From assembly GCA_938043965.1 (NCBI GenBank), contig CALIQQ010000016.1, forward strand, positions 22,777 through 86,776: a stretch of 64,000 nucleotides of DNA, in the 5' to 3' direction. Shown in pieces: positions 57,909-64,000 of this stretch. The notes beneath the pieces were generated by a model. The model did no database searches. It was not told the origin of the DNA and was given only the letters and a program-made list of their open reading frames with translations. Position 1 is the first letter of the stretch; each line of letters begins with the position of its first letter. Source of the stretch: an uncultured Candidatus Saccharibacteria bacterium (GTDB lineage Bacteria > Patescibacteriota > Saccharimonadia > Saccharimonadales > Saccharimonadaceae). The translations under genes and the position numbers were made by a program.

Positions 57909-59395
57909 GCAATAAGAAAAAGTTAGGGCAGTTCTTTACACCACCAGACATAGCTCGCTTCATGACGTCTTGGGCCATAACAGGCAGTACTAGAACTTTT
58001 TTAGATCCAGCGGTCGGTCCTGGTGTATTCTTAGATTGTGCAGACCATGTCAACAGTAGGCTCGCAAAGAAAGCTTATGATGTTGATCCGTTGATGCTTG
58101 ATAAGCTAGAAAAAAGCGGTCAAAGTAAAACAACAGAAATCCTATTAAAGGATTATTTATTAGATGATTTAGGTAAAAAATATGATGCAATAGTCTGCAA
58201 TCCCCCATACAATAAGTTCCAGCAAATTGACAATCGCTACGAACTAATTGATACTTTTAGGAATAAATACAACATAAAGATGAGTAGATACTCAAATTAT
58301 TGTGTTTATTTCTTAATAAAATCTATGAACGAACTATCTGAAAACGGCCGCTGTTGTTATATCATCCCTTATGAGTTCTTGAATGCTGGCTACGGAGAAA
58401 CCATAAAAGATTATTTGATTAACTCTAGACGAGTTCAGGCTATAATAAAAATTGATAATACACTAAAAGTATTTTTGGATGCTATTACCACTTCATGCAT
58501 TATTCTAATAGACGGGAAAAAGCATGAATCAATTGATTTTATAAGCGTAAGCGACATAAACAAACTGAGCAATGAGCGTCTATACGAGAATGAAGTAGTA
58601 GAACGAAAATATTCCGATTTAAACAGTTCGGAAAAATGGATTAACTACTTTAATAGCAATAAAAGAATCCGGAAATACAGTAATTTAATTCCATTTAGCG
58701 ACGTTGCTAAAGTAAAACGTGGTATAGCGACCGGAAATAACTCATTCTTTACTATTTCTAAATCACAGAAAAGAAAACTAAATCTGAGTGATAATGTATG
58801 CGTTCCGTGTATTACAAAATCTCCAGATGTAAAAAACATTATATTCGACGATAGTGCATATGAAAAACTCTTGGAATCAGATAAAAAAGTGTACATATTT
58901 GATGGAGAGAGAGCTTGTACGGATGCCGATTACAGATATATAAAATATGGCGAGGAGAACAACTACGATAAGAGCTATCTGACCAGCCACAGAACTCCGT
59001 GGTATTCGGTCGAAAAGAAAGACGTAGCTCCTATTCTAATATCGGTCTTCAGCAGAGGAAGCTTAAAAGTTGTCAGGAACCAAAAAATGATAAAAAACCT
59101 TACGACATTCCATGGCGTTTTCTGCATAGATAAGTACGCAGATTATGTAGATATACTATTCTGCTATCTTCTTACCCCTTTAGCCCAAGATATCATAAAA
59201 GACAATAAACGGGAATACGGTGAGGGTTTAGATAAATTTGAACCGAACGACATAAATCATGCTAGCATCCTAGATTTTAAAGTACTTAGCGATAATGATT
59301 TAATTAAAATTAAAGATATATATGCAAATATAAGGACGATACCGAATTATACTGAACAGCTAAACAATATCTTTTCTCGCTATGTGTTAACATAA
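57905..59395 (+). CDS. Gamma-class N6-adenine DNA methyltransferase of the RM pair
   Basis: A 496-aa TaqI/Eco57I-type methyltransferase with KLGQFFTPPDIARFM (motif X), the SAM-binding LDPAVGPGVFL (33-43), IVCNPPYNKF (NPPY at 99-102) and a C-terminal target recognition region of about 300 residues with aromatic and Lys-rich segments. It protects the host from the preceding endonuclease. M.AccI is of the same class, which supports the AccI-like reading. Codon use is strongly AT-biased. Confidence 0.88.
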   Translation: MSNKKKLGQFFTPPDIARFMTSWAITGSTRTFLDPAVGPGVFLDCADHVNSRLAKKAYDVDPLMLDKLEKSGQSKTTEILLKDYLLDDLGKKYDAIVCNPPYNKFQQIDNRYELIDTFRNKYNIKMSRYSNYCVYFLIKSMNELSENGRCCYIIPYEFLNAGYGETIKDYLINSRRVQAIIKIDNTLKVFLDAITTSCIILIDGKKHESIDFISVSDINKLSNERLYENEVVERKYSDLNSSEKWINYFNSNKRIRKYSNLIPFSDVAKVKRGIATGNNSFFTISKSQKRKLNLSDNVCVPCITKSPDVKNIIFDDSAYEKLLESDKKVYIFDGERACTDADYRYIKYGEENNYDKSYLTSHRTPWYSVEKKDVAPILISVFSRGSLKVVRNQKMIKNLTTFHGVFCIDKYADYVDILFCYLLTPLAQDIIKDNKREYGEGLDKFEPNDINHASILDFKVLSDNDLIKIKDIYANIRTIPNYTEQLNNIFSRYVLT

Positions 59396-59400
59396 ATCCG

Positions 59401-60068
59401 ATGCGTAAAATATATGAAATAGATCCAAGTAGGCCGCTTCCGCCAAATCTAGATACGGAATATTGGGAAACTTTTGCTAAACTAATTCTTGAGGAGTTCT
59501 ATCCAAAAGAGTTCTATGATCTTTCAGTGGATAATGAAAAGCCAGATTTGCGCAATGCTTCTATCGGGGTGGGGGTAGAAGTCACTAGTTCTGAAAAAAC
59601 AAAGAATCTAGAGAAATTGATAGTTTATATGCTCAACAATATACATACGGCAAAAACGAACAAAGAAGAAAGGCGTTAAAACGTATATAGAATCTTGGCG
59701 GTAAGATAAAAGAATACTTTCTAATGCATCCAACTAGGAGCCGCGATCTTGGAGAAATCTATACAGTAGTAAGTAATAAAACAAAAAAATTAAATAAGAA
59801 TTACGAAATATTTGACGAAAACGATTTTTTTATTTTTAATTCGATTTTTATTCTAGACCAAGAGCTTCCTTGAATTCTTAAGCATATAGCAGAAAGCTCT
59901 ACTGGGACTATATTATTTAGAAAGATTTTTATTTATTGCTTTGGCGGAGATTTATATGAATTTGACATTTCAAAGAATACATACAGACGTTTCAATAAAA
60001 GCAACAAAAAAGCACAGCAACTTACACTAAACGCCAGATATATGCTTATACAAAAATATAGTAAATAA
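59401..60068 (+). pseudogene. Broken accessory gene next to the RM pair (frameshift and two in-frame stops)
   Basis: The first frame gives 92 aa (59401-59679): KPDLRNASIGVGVEVTSSEKTK, suggestive of a nuclease-like PD-(D/E)xK start. Near 59600 the frame is lost; another frame continues ESREIDSLYAQQYTYGKNEQ, hits TAG after LKRI, continues NLGGKIKEYFLMHPTRSRD, hits TGA after LDQELP, and runs on with TGTILFRKIF to a stop at 60066-60068. Together they would make a protein of about 220 aa. Sequencing error could explain one change but not all three. Confidence 0.7.
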
Positions 60069-60074
60069 TAATAT

Positions 60075-60202
60075 TCTGGTCCACTGCGAGGACAAATATA
60101 ATAATCAATTGCGGCTATCCTCGCAGAGTGTTCGTATTTAAACTTACTTTCGCAAGAATTACAAGTTTTCGAACTCTGTAAAAACAGAGGTAGGAATAAC
60201 AA
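60075..60202 (-). pseudogene. Zinc-ribbon-like fragment
   Basis: On the minus strand TCNSCESKFKYEH ... IDYYICPRSGPEYYYLL resembles a phage-type zinc ribbon, with the second Cys pair reduced to one Cys. It continues into low-complexity sequence that overlaps the broken RM-side gene. Likely debris. Confidence 0.25.
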
Positions 60203-60290
60203 AGAAACGTTTGTTCATATATCTCCCCATACTTACAAAACGCTTATGCTTGGTGTTTTCGAACTTATGTAATATACTTATGTTAATTGC

Positions 60291-60346
60291 GGCGCAGAGC
60301 TCTGCGCCTTTCTCCAGTAAGAGGGGGTAACCCCTCATATTTTATG
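60291..60346 (+). terminator. Palindromic hairpins in the island
   Basis: GGCGCAGAGCTCTGCGCC (60291-60308) is a perfect palindrome followed by TTTCTCC. A second hairpin, GAGGGGG / CCCCTC, follows at about 60331-60346. They may end a short transcript starting at about 60280. Confidence 0.45.
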
Positions 60347-60427
60347 CGCAGATTCTACACTACAAGTGATACTTACCGTCATAAAATCGACAACACCTCG
60401 GGTGGAGAAAGAAAAGTTGTACCTTAA

Positions 60428-60768
60428 ATGCAAAAGGAACAACCGGTCGTAGAAAACCGAAAGGAAGCCGTCAAAGATAAACTCAAAAAGGACATGACGG
60501 ATTTGCAAAATGATGTTGTAAATATCGACGAAAGAATCAAACAAATTGAAGCCAAAATCAAGAATCCTGAAAAATACGCATGGCTATCGAAAAGTTTTCG
60601 AACTCGCTAAATTCGCTAATTAACAGGTTAGAAAAAGGCAATCTCGTCGAAAAGGACATTTTGGTCAGAAATATGGTTTCGAACCTTGAAATTGATGCAC
60701 AAAAAAGGGTGATTTACAGATATAAATTACCATTTAATTTCATCTTCGAACCTGAGTTTTCCACAGGT
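60428..60768 (+). pseudogene. C-terminal remnant of a large serine recombinase (frameshifted)
   Basis: The first frame (60428-60610) gives a coiled coil KLKKDMTDLQNDVVNIDERI and PEKYAWLSKSF. A one-base loss in a T-run near 60597 moves the rest to another frame: NSLNSLINRLEKGNLVEKD, VRNMVSNLEIDAQKRVIYRYK. Joined, this is the typical coiled-coil and terminal segment of large serine recombinases. The catalytic and zinc-ribbon parts are missing. It ends 8 nt before the 3' end of tRNA-Arg(CCT) and is probably the integrase that brought in the island. Confidence 0.6.
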
Positions 60769-60776
60769 TATCCTAT

Positions 60777-60853
60777 TGGTGACCCGGGCGGGAGTTGAAC
60801 CCACAACCTTCTCCTTAGGACGGAGCTGCTCTATCCAATTGAGCTACCGAGCC
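60777..60853 (-). tRNA. tRNA-Arg (anticodon CCT)
   Basis: A 77-nt cloverleaf: acceptor GGCTCGG / CCGGGTC, D-arm GCTC/GAGC, anticodon loop GTCCTAA, T-loop TTCAACT, encoded CCA. It borders the island on its right. Confidence 0.93.
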
Positions 60854-60951
60854 AAATCTACATTCGTCTAAACGATACATTCTAAAGAACGCACCGCAAA
60901 AGGGAATTACCTCTGTATTATACCCCAACTCCACTATTTTGCGCAAATCAG

Positions 60952-61143
60952 CTACTCAGACAACTCGTCTTCACAAAACACACAACATTCTTTATCGCCC
61001 ACAAACACCACCTCACTATCAAGAATCGGCCGCCCGCAATTCAAGCAAAACACCGTGCAATTATTACACCCCATTTCGTCGCAACACGCATCGTTATCCC
61101 ATTCGTCTAGCTGCCGCCCGCAATTCAAGCATATTCTTCCCAT
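60952..61143 (-). CDS. Small zinc-ribbon protein
   Basis: A 63-aa protein with four cysteine pairs: CLNCGR, CC, CNNCT, CLNCGR, CC, CEDE region. It is a paralogue of the protein at 62456-62896 (CLNCGR...D...MGC.YCT..CPNC). Start ATG 61143 is chosen because it lies 7 nt after a TATAAT box and aligns with the paralogue's start; an ATG at 61152 overlaps the -10 box. It probably binds two zinc ions. The function is unknown. Confidence 0.7.
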   Translation of the reverse strand: MGRICLNCGRQLDEWDNDACCDEMGCNNCTVFCLNCGRPILDSEVVFVGDKECCVFCEDELSE

Positions 61144-61150
61144 TACCATC

Positions 61151-61156
61151 ATTATA
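61151..61156 (-). promoter_or_regulatory. -10 box, leaderless start of the small zinc-ribbon gene
   Basis: TATAAT on the minus strand, 7 nt before the ATG at 61143. Confidence 0.6.
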
Positions 61157-61187
61157 CTCTAGTAAAGAAAAACATTCAAAACCGCCA

Positions 61188-61206
61188 CAAAAAAGGCCCA
61201 ATGGCC
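61188..61206 (-). terminator. Terminator of tRNA-Arg(TCT)
   Basis: On the minus strand GGCC-ATTG-GGCC is followed by TTTTTT, 14 nt after the tRNA 3' end. Confidence 0.75.
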
Positions 61207-61219
61207 ACTCAATAATTTT

Positions 61220-61294
61220 TGGTAGAGCCGGCTGGAATCGAACCAGCATTGTATCCTTAGAGGGGATAAGTCCTATCCGTTGAACGACGGCTCC
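61220..61294 (-). tRNA. tRNA-Arg (anticodon TCT) with C33
   Basis: A 75-nt cloverleaf: acceptor GGAGCCG / CGGCTCT, D-arm GTTC/GGAC, anticodon stem TATCC/GGATA with loop CCTCTAA, T-arm GCTGG/CCAGC, encoded CCA. The base before the anticodon is C, whereas U33 is almost universal. Confidence 0.92.
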
Positions 61295-61386
61295 GTACCT
61301 TTCATTATATCACAATAATTATCAAACAGCTCACTAGTATCCCGATATGTTATTATAGAAGCATAAACATTTTAGTAAAGGATTTT

Positions 61387-62142
61387 ATGGAACAAAACAT
61401 ACCTCCCGTAATGCCTGTAATGAACAGTGGCAAGCAAAGCAATGAAAAAGGTTTAAAGATTACCGTCATACTAACTTCTCTCGCAGCCGTTTGGGGTATT
61501 GGACTTGGTATTTATGGCATGGTTCAAAGTGCACAAAAAAATAGCCAGATTTCCAATTTGAATGTCCAGAAAAAAGACTCTAGTGGCAAAATCACTGCAT
61601 TGGAGACAGAAAAAATAGAAACTACCGATAAAAACGGTACGACCGTTACCATTTCCGATACAGCATCAACCATAAGTGGTTTGCATACGGTAGGCGACAC
61701 CTCCACAAAGCGAAAGTATTATATCGGCGTCACGGATCTAGACCCAGGAAAAGATACTAGAGAAAAAGATACCTACATCATAGATATTACACAGCTTGGT
61801 TCCAAAGATGGTGTTAAGAAGTATGATCTAAAGACAGTATTAGATAAAGCAGTCTCTACCAAAGTCGCCAGTCTACCAAATACGCTAGCAGCCGGAACTG
61901 TAAATGCAACCCCTAAATCAAGCTGCCAGTCCTACAAGGTAAACGTTGGCGACCCAGCCTATATTCCAGGTGCCCGTACTGACTGGACGGTAGCAACAGA
62001 CTGGAGCAATCTTGTGCCTCTTACAATTCACATGTCTTGCATTGCCAATAGCGGAAATAAGGAGCTTTCCCTTGGAACTGGCCTTTATTCTTTGAATCCA
62101 AGCACAAACGAGTTGGTTAAACTAATCGATATAGTTTATTAA
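61387..62142 (+). CDS. Hypothetical single-pass membrane protein
   Basis: A 251-aa protein of unknown family: a short cytoplasmic N-terminus, a transmembrane helix at about 25-47, a coiled linker, and an outer domain rich in Thr and Lys with two cysteines (SSCQS and MSCIA). The ATG has an AAAGGA site 4 nt upstream. It resembles the other single-pass proteins of the window in layout. Confidence 0.72.
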   Translation: MEQNIPPVMPVMNSGKQSNEKGLKITVILTSLAAVWGIGLGIYGMVQSAQKNSQISNLNVQKKDSSGKITALETEKIETTDKNGTTVTISDTASTISGLHTVGDTSTKRKYYIGVTDLDPGKDTREKDTYIIDITQLGSKDGVKKYDLKTVLDKAVSTKVASLPNTLAAGTVNATPKSSCQSYKVNVGDPAYIPGARTDWTVATDWSNLVPLTIHMSCIANSGNKELSLGTGLYSLNPSTNELVKLIDIVY

Positions 62143-62146
62143 GCAC

Positions 62147-62170
62147 ACAAAAAAGAGCCCGAAGGCTCTA
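62147..62170. terminator. Hairpin terminator between convergent genes
   Basis: AGAGCC (62154-62159) pairs with GGCTCT (62164-62169) around CGAA. The T-run is on the minus strand, so it would end minus-strand transcripts best. Confidence 0.65.
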
Positions 62171-62183
62171 AAATACTACTGTG

Positions 62184-62463
62184 GTGAACCTAAACGATTC
62201 AGCGTGGAACGACCTCGTAGCAGACATATTCCGCATAAAGCGGATTACTGGGGTAATTGATTTCAAAAATGAATTTATATCGCTTACAGACATCGCAAAA
62301 TTTAGAAGTGATGACCCGAATAACACTATCCGCAACTGTATGAGGTCAAAATAGACTATTGCTTTTCTTGGACTTTGGGAAAAACTTCATAACCCGAATT
62401 TTAAACCCATCGAATTCGAGGGGTTTAAAAATGAGGCTGGGCCTTGGGGTTTCCATTACTTTC
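62184..62463 (+). pseudogene. KilA-N domain gene remnant
   Basis: Reading from a GTG at 62184: FKNEFISLTDIAKFRSDDPNN, IRNCMRSK, then an in-frame TAG (62352-62354), then TIAFLGLWEKLHNPNFKPIEF and FEGFKNEAGPWGFHY. This is the KilA-N DNA-binding domain, interrupted and cut short before its C-terminal part. Its end overlaps the stop of the zinc-ribbon gene. KilA-N proteins of this type usually come from phages or plasmids. Confidence 0.75.
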
Positions 62464-62896
62464 GTCGCATCATTATTGCAATTACGGCAATAAGTACCCC
62501 CATCAGCAGTGCTAAATAAAAAGCGATTTTAACGATGGATTTTAAAATGCTAATAATATCATCTTCTTCGTACTCATCGTCAATATCTTCTTGAGAAAGT
62601 TCTAAAACTTGGGACTTGCCGAATAAGCTGTCATCATCTTCTTCGTACTCATCTTCAATATCGTCTTCATCATCGTCTAGGTCATCTTCGAGTATTTGTC
62701 GCTCTTCTTCCTCGACTTCTACTCGACAATATCTGCAATATTTTCTTAAATCCCCGTAGATAATATCTTGGTCGAAAACTACTCTGTTACAATTCGGACA
62801 ATGCTTTGTGCAATACCAGCAGCCCATACTGCCTGGTCCACAGCCAAGCTCAAAGTCGTCCATCTCACGTCCGCAATTTAGGCAAAGTCGTTTCAT
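62456..62896 (-). CDS. Zinc-ribbon protein with acidic linker and C-terminal membrane anchor
   Basis: A 146-aa protein. Residues 1-60 form a double zinc ribbon (CLNCGR, CxxxxxGC, CTKHCPNC, CRYC), paralogous to the 63-aa protein at 60952. Residues 60-120 are an Asp/Glu-rich linker with repeated DDDEDD and DEYEEDD. Residues 122-142 are a transmembrane helix followed by MRRK, giving a tail-anchored topology with the zinc ribbon in the cytoplasm. Leaderless start. Confidence 0.75.
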   Translation of the reverse strand: MKRLCLNCGREMDDFELGCGPGSMGCWYCTKHCPNCNRVVFDQDIIYGDLRKYCRYCRVEVEEEERQILEDDLDDDEDDIEDEYEEDDDSLFGKSQVLELSQEDIDDEYEEDDIISILKSIVKIAFYLALLMGVLIAVIAIMMRRK

Positions 62897-62903
62897 TACT
62901 TAT

Positions 62904-62909
62904 ATTATA
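62904..62909 (-). promoter_or_regulatory. -10 box, leaderless start of the zinc-ribbon membrane gene
   Basis: TATAAT on the minus strand, 7 nt before the ATG at 62896. Confidence 0.6.
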
Positions 62910-63040
62910 CTCCACTTGTTGTTGTGTTTTTTTGACTACTGTCTTATATTTATTCTATTTCCAAATGGTTTACACTTCGACCTCAAGGCAAAAAAGTGTA
63001 GAACGGAAGATTTAAGCCCTCTCTACTCTGTTATTTGCAA

Positions 63041-63062
63041 CAAAAATGAGCCAAATGGCTCT
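63041..63062 (-). terminator. Terminator of tRNA-Glu
   Basis: On the minus strand GAGCCA-TT-TGGCTC is followed by ATTTTTG, 15 nt after the tRNA. Confidence 0.75.
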
Positions 63063-63075
63063 GATTCTGATAATA

Positions 63076-63150
63076 TGGTGATCTCGGCGGGAGTCGAACC
63101 CGCGTTGTCGGGATGAAAACCCGATGTACTAACCGTTATACTACGAGACC
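63076..63150 (-). tRNA. tRNA-Glu (anticodon TTC)
   Basis: A 75-nt cloverleaf: acceptor GGTCTCG / CGAGATC, anticodon stem TCGGG/CCCGA with loop TTTTCAT, T-arm GCGGG/CCCGC, encoded CCA. Confidence 0.95.
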
Positions 63151-63214
63151 AGTTAATTCTTTTTTCATTATACCAAATTCCTAAGATATTTCAACCCCAA
63201 TTATCTTTTCTTAG

Positions 63215-63242
63215 TTGCATTTTTTGGAAAATATGTTAAAAT
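63215..63242 (+). promoter_or_regulatory. Promoter of the PyrE-like gene
   Basis: TTGCAT (63215-63220), 16-nt spacer, extended TGT-TAAAAT (63237-63242). The leader of about 67 nt holds the hairpin CCCG-TAACT-CGGG and ends in AAGGAGG. Confidence 0.55.
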
Positions 63243-63315
63243 CATATTCATAGGTGGTCCCGTAACTCGGGCAAAGTAGCACATTAACCATACATACATA
63301 CATAAGGAGGGAACT

Positions 63316-63846
63316 ATGAAAAAATATGAAAAAATTTTCGTAGATTTTGTACTAAAAAGCGGTTTATTGAAGATTGATAACCCCGAAAGTTTCTACTTTC
63401 AACTAGGCAACCTAAGTTCAACAGGGAAAAACCTGGTCAACATCGGAAATGCCTATGCCGAAGCCATCAACCAAAAATTCGGTAACGACTTCGATTTAAT
63501 TATTGGAATTAAAGATTCCGATCTGTCGATCGCCGGAGCTACTGCCATGCAACTCGACGTTCTATTTAATCACGATGTTCGCTTTGTCGAGCACCAAGCC
63601 AGAACTTCACTAGTTACCGGCGAGGTGCCAAAGCATCACGACAGGGCTGTAATTGTTGCCGATAGCTCCGTCACTGATGATGATATCGCTCAAGCAATCA
63701 GTCAGCTCAGAGTAATTAATCATTTTAAAGTGCTGGGGGTAGTAAAATGCTTCAATTTATCTCCCTCCACCACTATTCCAATCGTCACGAACAGTGACAT
63801 CCTCGGCCGCCTAAAAGAAATCCAGAGCAGAGCCGTCAAAAAATAA
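63316..63846 (+). CDS. PyrE-like (orotate phosphoribosyltransferase-like) protein, degenerate PRPP motif
   Basis: A 176-aa protein with the PRTase order: an N-terminal hood with SGLLKIDNPESFYFQLGNLS, a central block GIKDSDLSIAGATAMQ and the PRPP-loop position RAVIVADSSVTDDDIAQAI. In active enzymes that loop has two adjacent acidic residues and TG/TGG (xVVxDDVxTTG); here they read ADSSVTDD. It may therefore be inactive in phosphoribosyl transfer or bind a different ligand. It has its own promoter, leader and terminator. The PyrE link is by pattern. Confidence 0.6.
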   Translation: MKKYEKIFVDFVLKSGLLKIDNPESFYFQLGNLSSTGKNLVNIGNAYAEAINQKFGNDFDLIIGIKDSDLSIAGATAMQLDVLFNHDVRFVEHQARTSLVTGEVPKHHDRAVIVADSSVTDDDIAQAISQLRVINHFKVLGVVKCFNLSPSTTIPIVTNSDILGRLKEIQSRAVKK

Positions 63847-63856
63847 CCACCTATTT

Positions 63857-63878
63857 AGCCCGCACCCGCGGGCTTTTT
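63857..63878 (+). terminator. Terminator of the PyrE-like gene
   Basis: AGCCCGC-ACCC-GCGGGCT followed by TTTTC, 10 nt after the stop. Confidence 0.9.
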
Positions 63879-63923
63879 CAATCATCCCTTATTTTCAGGG
63901 TGGCAATCTCCGCTGAATTATGC

Positions 63924-63929
63924 TAAAAT
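63924..63929 (+). promoter_or_regulatory. Extended -10 box of tRNA-Ser(GCT)
   Basis: ATGCTAAAAT ends 9 nt before the tRNA 5' end. Confidence 0.5.
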
Positions 63930-63938
63930 AACTTTACT

Positions 63939-64000
63939 GGAGGGATACCCAAGTGGCTGAAGGGGACGGTTTGCTAAATCGTTAGTCTGGGGAAACCTGG
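63939..64000 (+). tRNA. tRNA-Ser (anticodon GCT), cut by window edge
   Basis: Acceptor 5' strand GGAGGGA, D-arm, anticodon stem ACGGT/ATCGT with loop TTGCTAA, and the start of a long variable arm. The 3' part lies beyond the window. Confidence 0.9.

Noticed and set aside
60241..60346. Second small RNA ending at the palindrome at 60291
   Set aside because: The palindrome is clear, but the upstream -10 box is weak, so only the hairpins are listed.
60777..60853. Target-site duplication of the tRNA-Arg 3' end at the far side of the island
   Set aside because: I could not find a copy of the tRNA 3' segment near 53.7-54.0 kb by eye; a proper alignment is needed.
63243..63315. Riboswitch in the PyrE-like leader
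   Set aside because: Only one short hairpin (CCCG/CGGG) is evident and it matches no riboswitch class I know.
1..64000. Recoding of UGA as in Gracilibacteria or Absconditabacteria
   Set aside because: Conserved genes end at TGA (for example tsaE and the restriction endonuclease) and none needs in-frame TGA; the only in-frame TGA in a recognisable gene is in a pseudogene with other lesions.

Overview
The window looks like a chromosomal segment from a Patescibacteria/CPR bacterium, most likely Saccharibacteria (TM7). The grounds are a compact mix of type IV pilus, ribonuclease Y, t6A, groES/groEL and dnaG genes, several shortened proteins (TsaB of 110 aa, GroEL without a GGM tail), a DnaG without zinc ligands, and salvage rather than synthesis of thymidine. 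The standard code with TGA as stop fits: tsaE and the restriction endonuclease end in TGA. The genus call is an inference from gene content, not from a marker phylogeny.

Layout. 1-31.8 kb is almost entirely minus strand: the polA 5' end, a P-loop kinase, a PLD-like protein, tRNA-Thr, trxB-trxA, a polysaccharide deacetylase, rny, tsaE-tsaB, a type IV pilus assembly operon (pilM-N-O-hypothetical-pilB-pilT-pilC), a large glycine-rich surface protein, a lipid kinase, a VirB2-like protein, rpoD, ung-tmk-tdk, a heterodimeric ABC exporter, pgk, pyk, a GT39-like glycosyltransferase and an LCP protein. At 31.9 kb transcription diverges: a MacB-type ABC pair, tsaD and a FemABX-like protein lie on the plus strand. 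36.7-37.5 kb is a noncoding interval with paired GC palindromes, a candidate small RNA and a tandem repeat. 37.5-53.7 kb holds valS, a sugar transferase, HIT, a 3-hydroxyacyl-CoA dehydrogenase, two tRNAs, two Mur-ligase genes, groES-groEL behind a CIRCE element, dnaG and several small membrane proteins.

53.7-60.85 kb is a clearly different accessory island. It is AT- and purine-rich, full of broken genes, and ends at a tRNA-Arg(CCT). It carries an HNH nuclease, a short candidate sRNA, a Panacea-type toxin-antitoxin pair with its own inverted-repeat operator, a DpnD/PcfM-like small protein, an AccI-like restriction endonuclease overlapping a gamma-class adenine methyltransferase, a decayed accessory gene and the frameshifted C-terminal remnant of a large serine recombinase. 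This is the best candidate for an unusual system here. After it come two paralogous zinc-ribbon genes, two more tRNAs, a KilA-N pseudogene, a degenerate PyrE-like protein and a truncated tRNA-Ser(GCT).

Two genome-wide habits stand out. First, many genes have a consensus extended -10 box (TGnTATAAT) ending only 6-7 nt before the ATG, which predicts leaderless mRNAs. Second, the plus strand looks C-rich even inside plus-strand genes up to about 53 kb, so the plus strand is probably the lagging-side strand throughout and no replication origin is evident.
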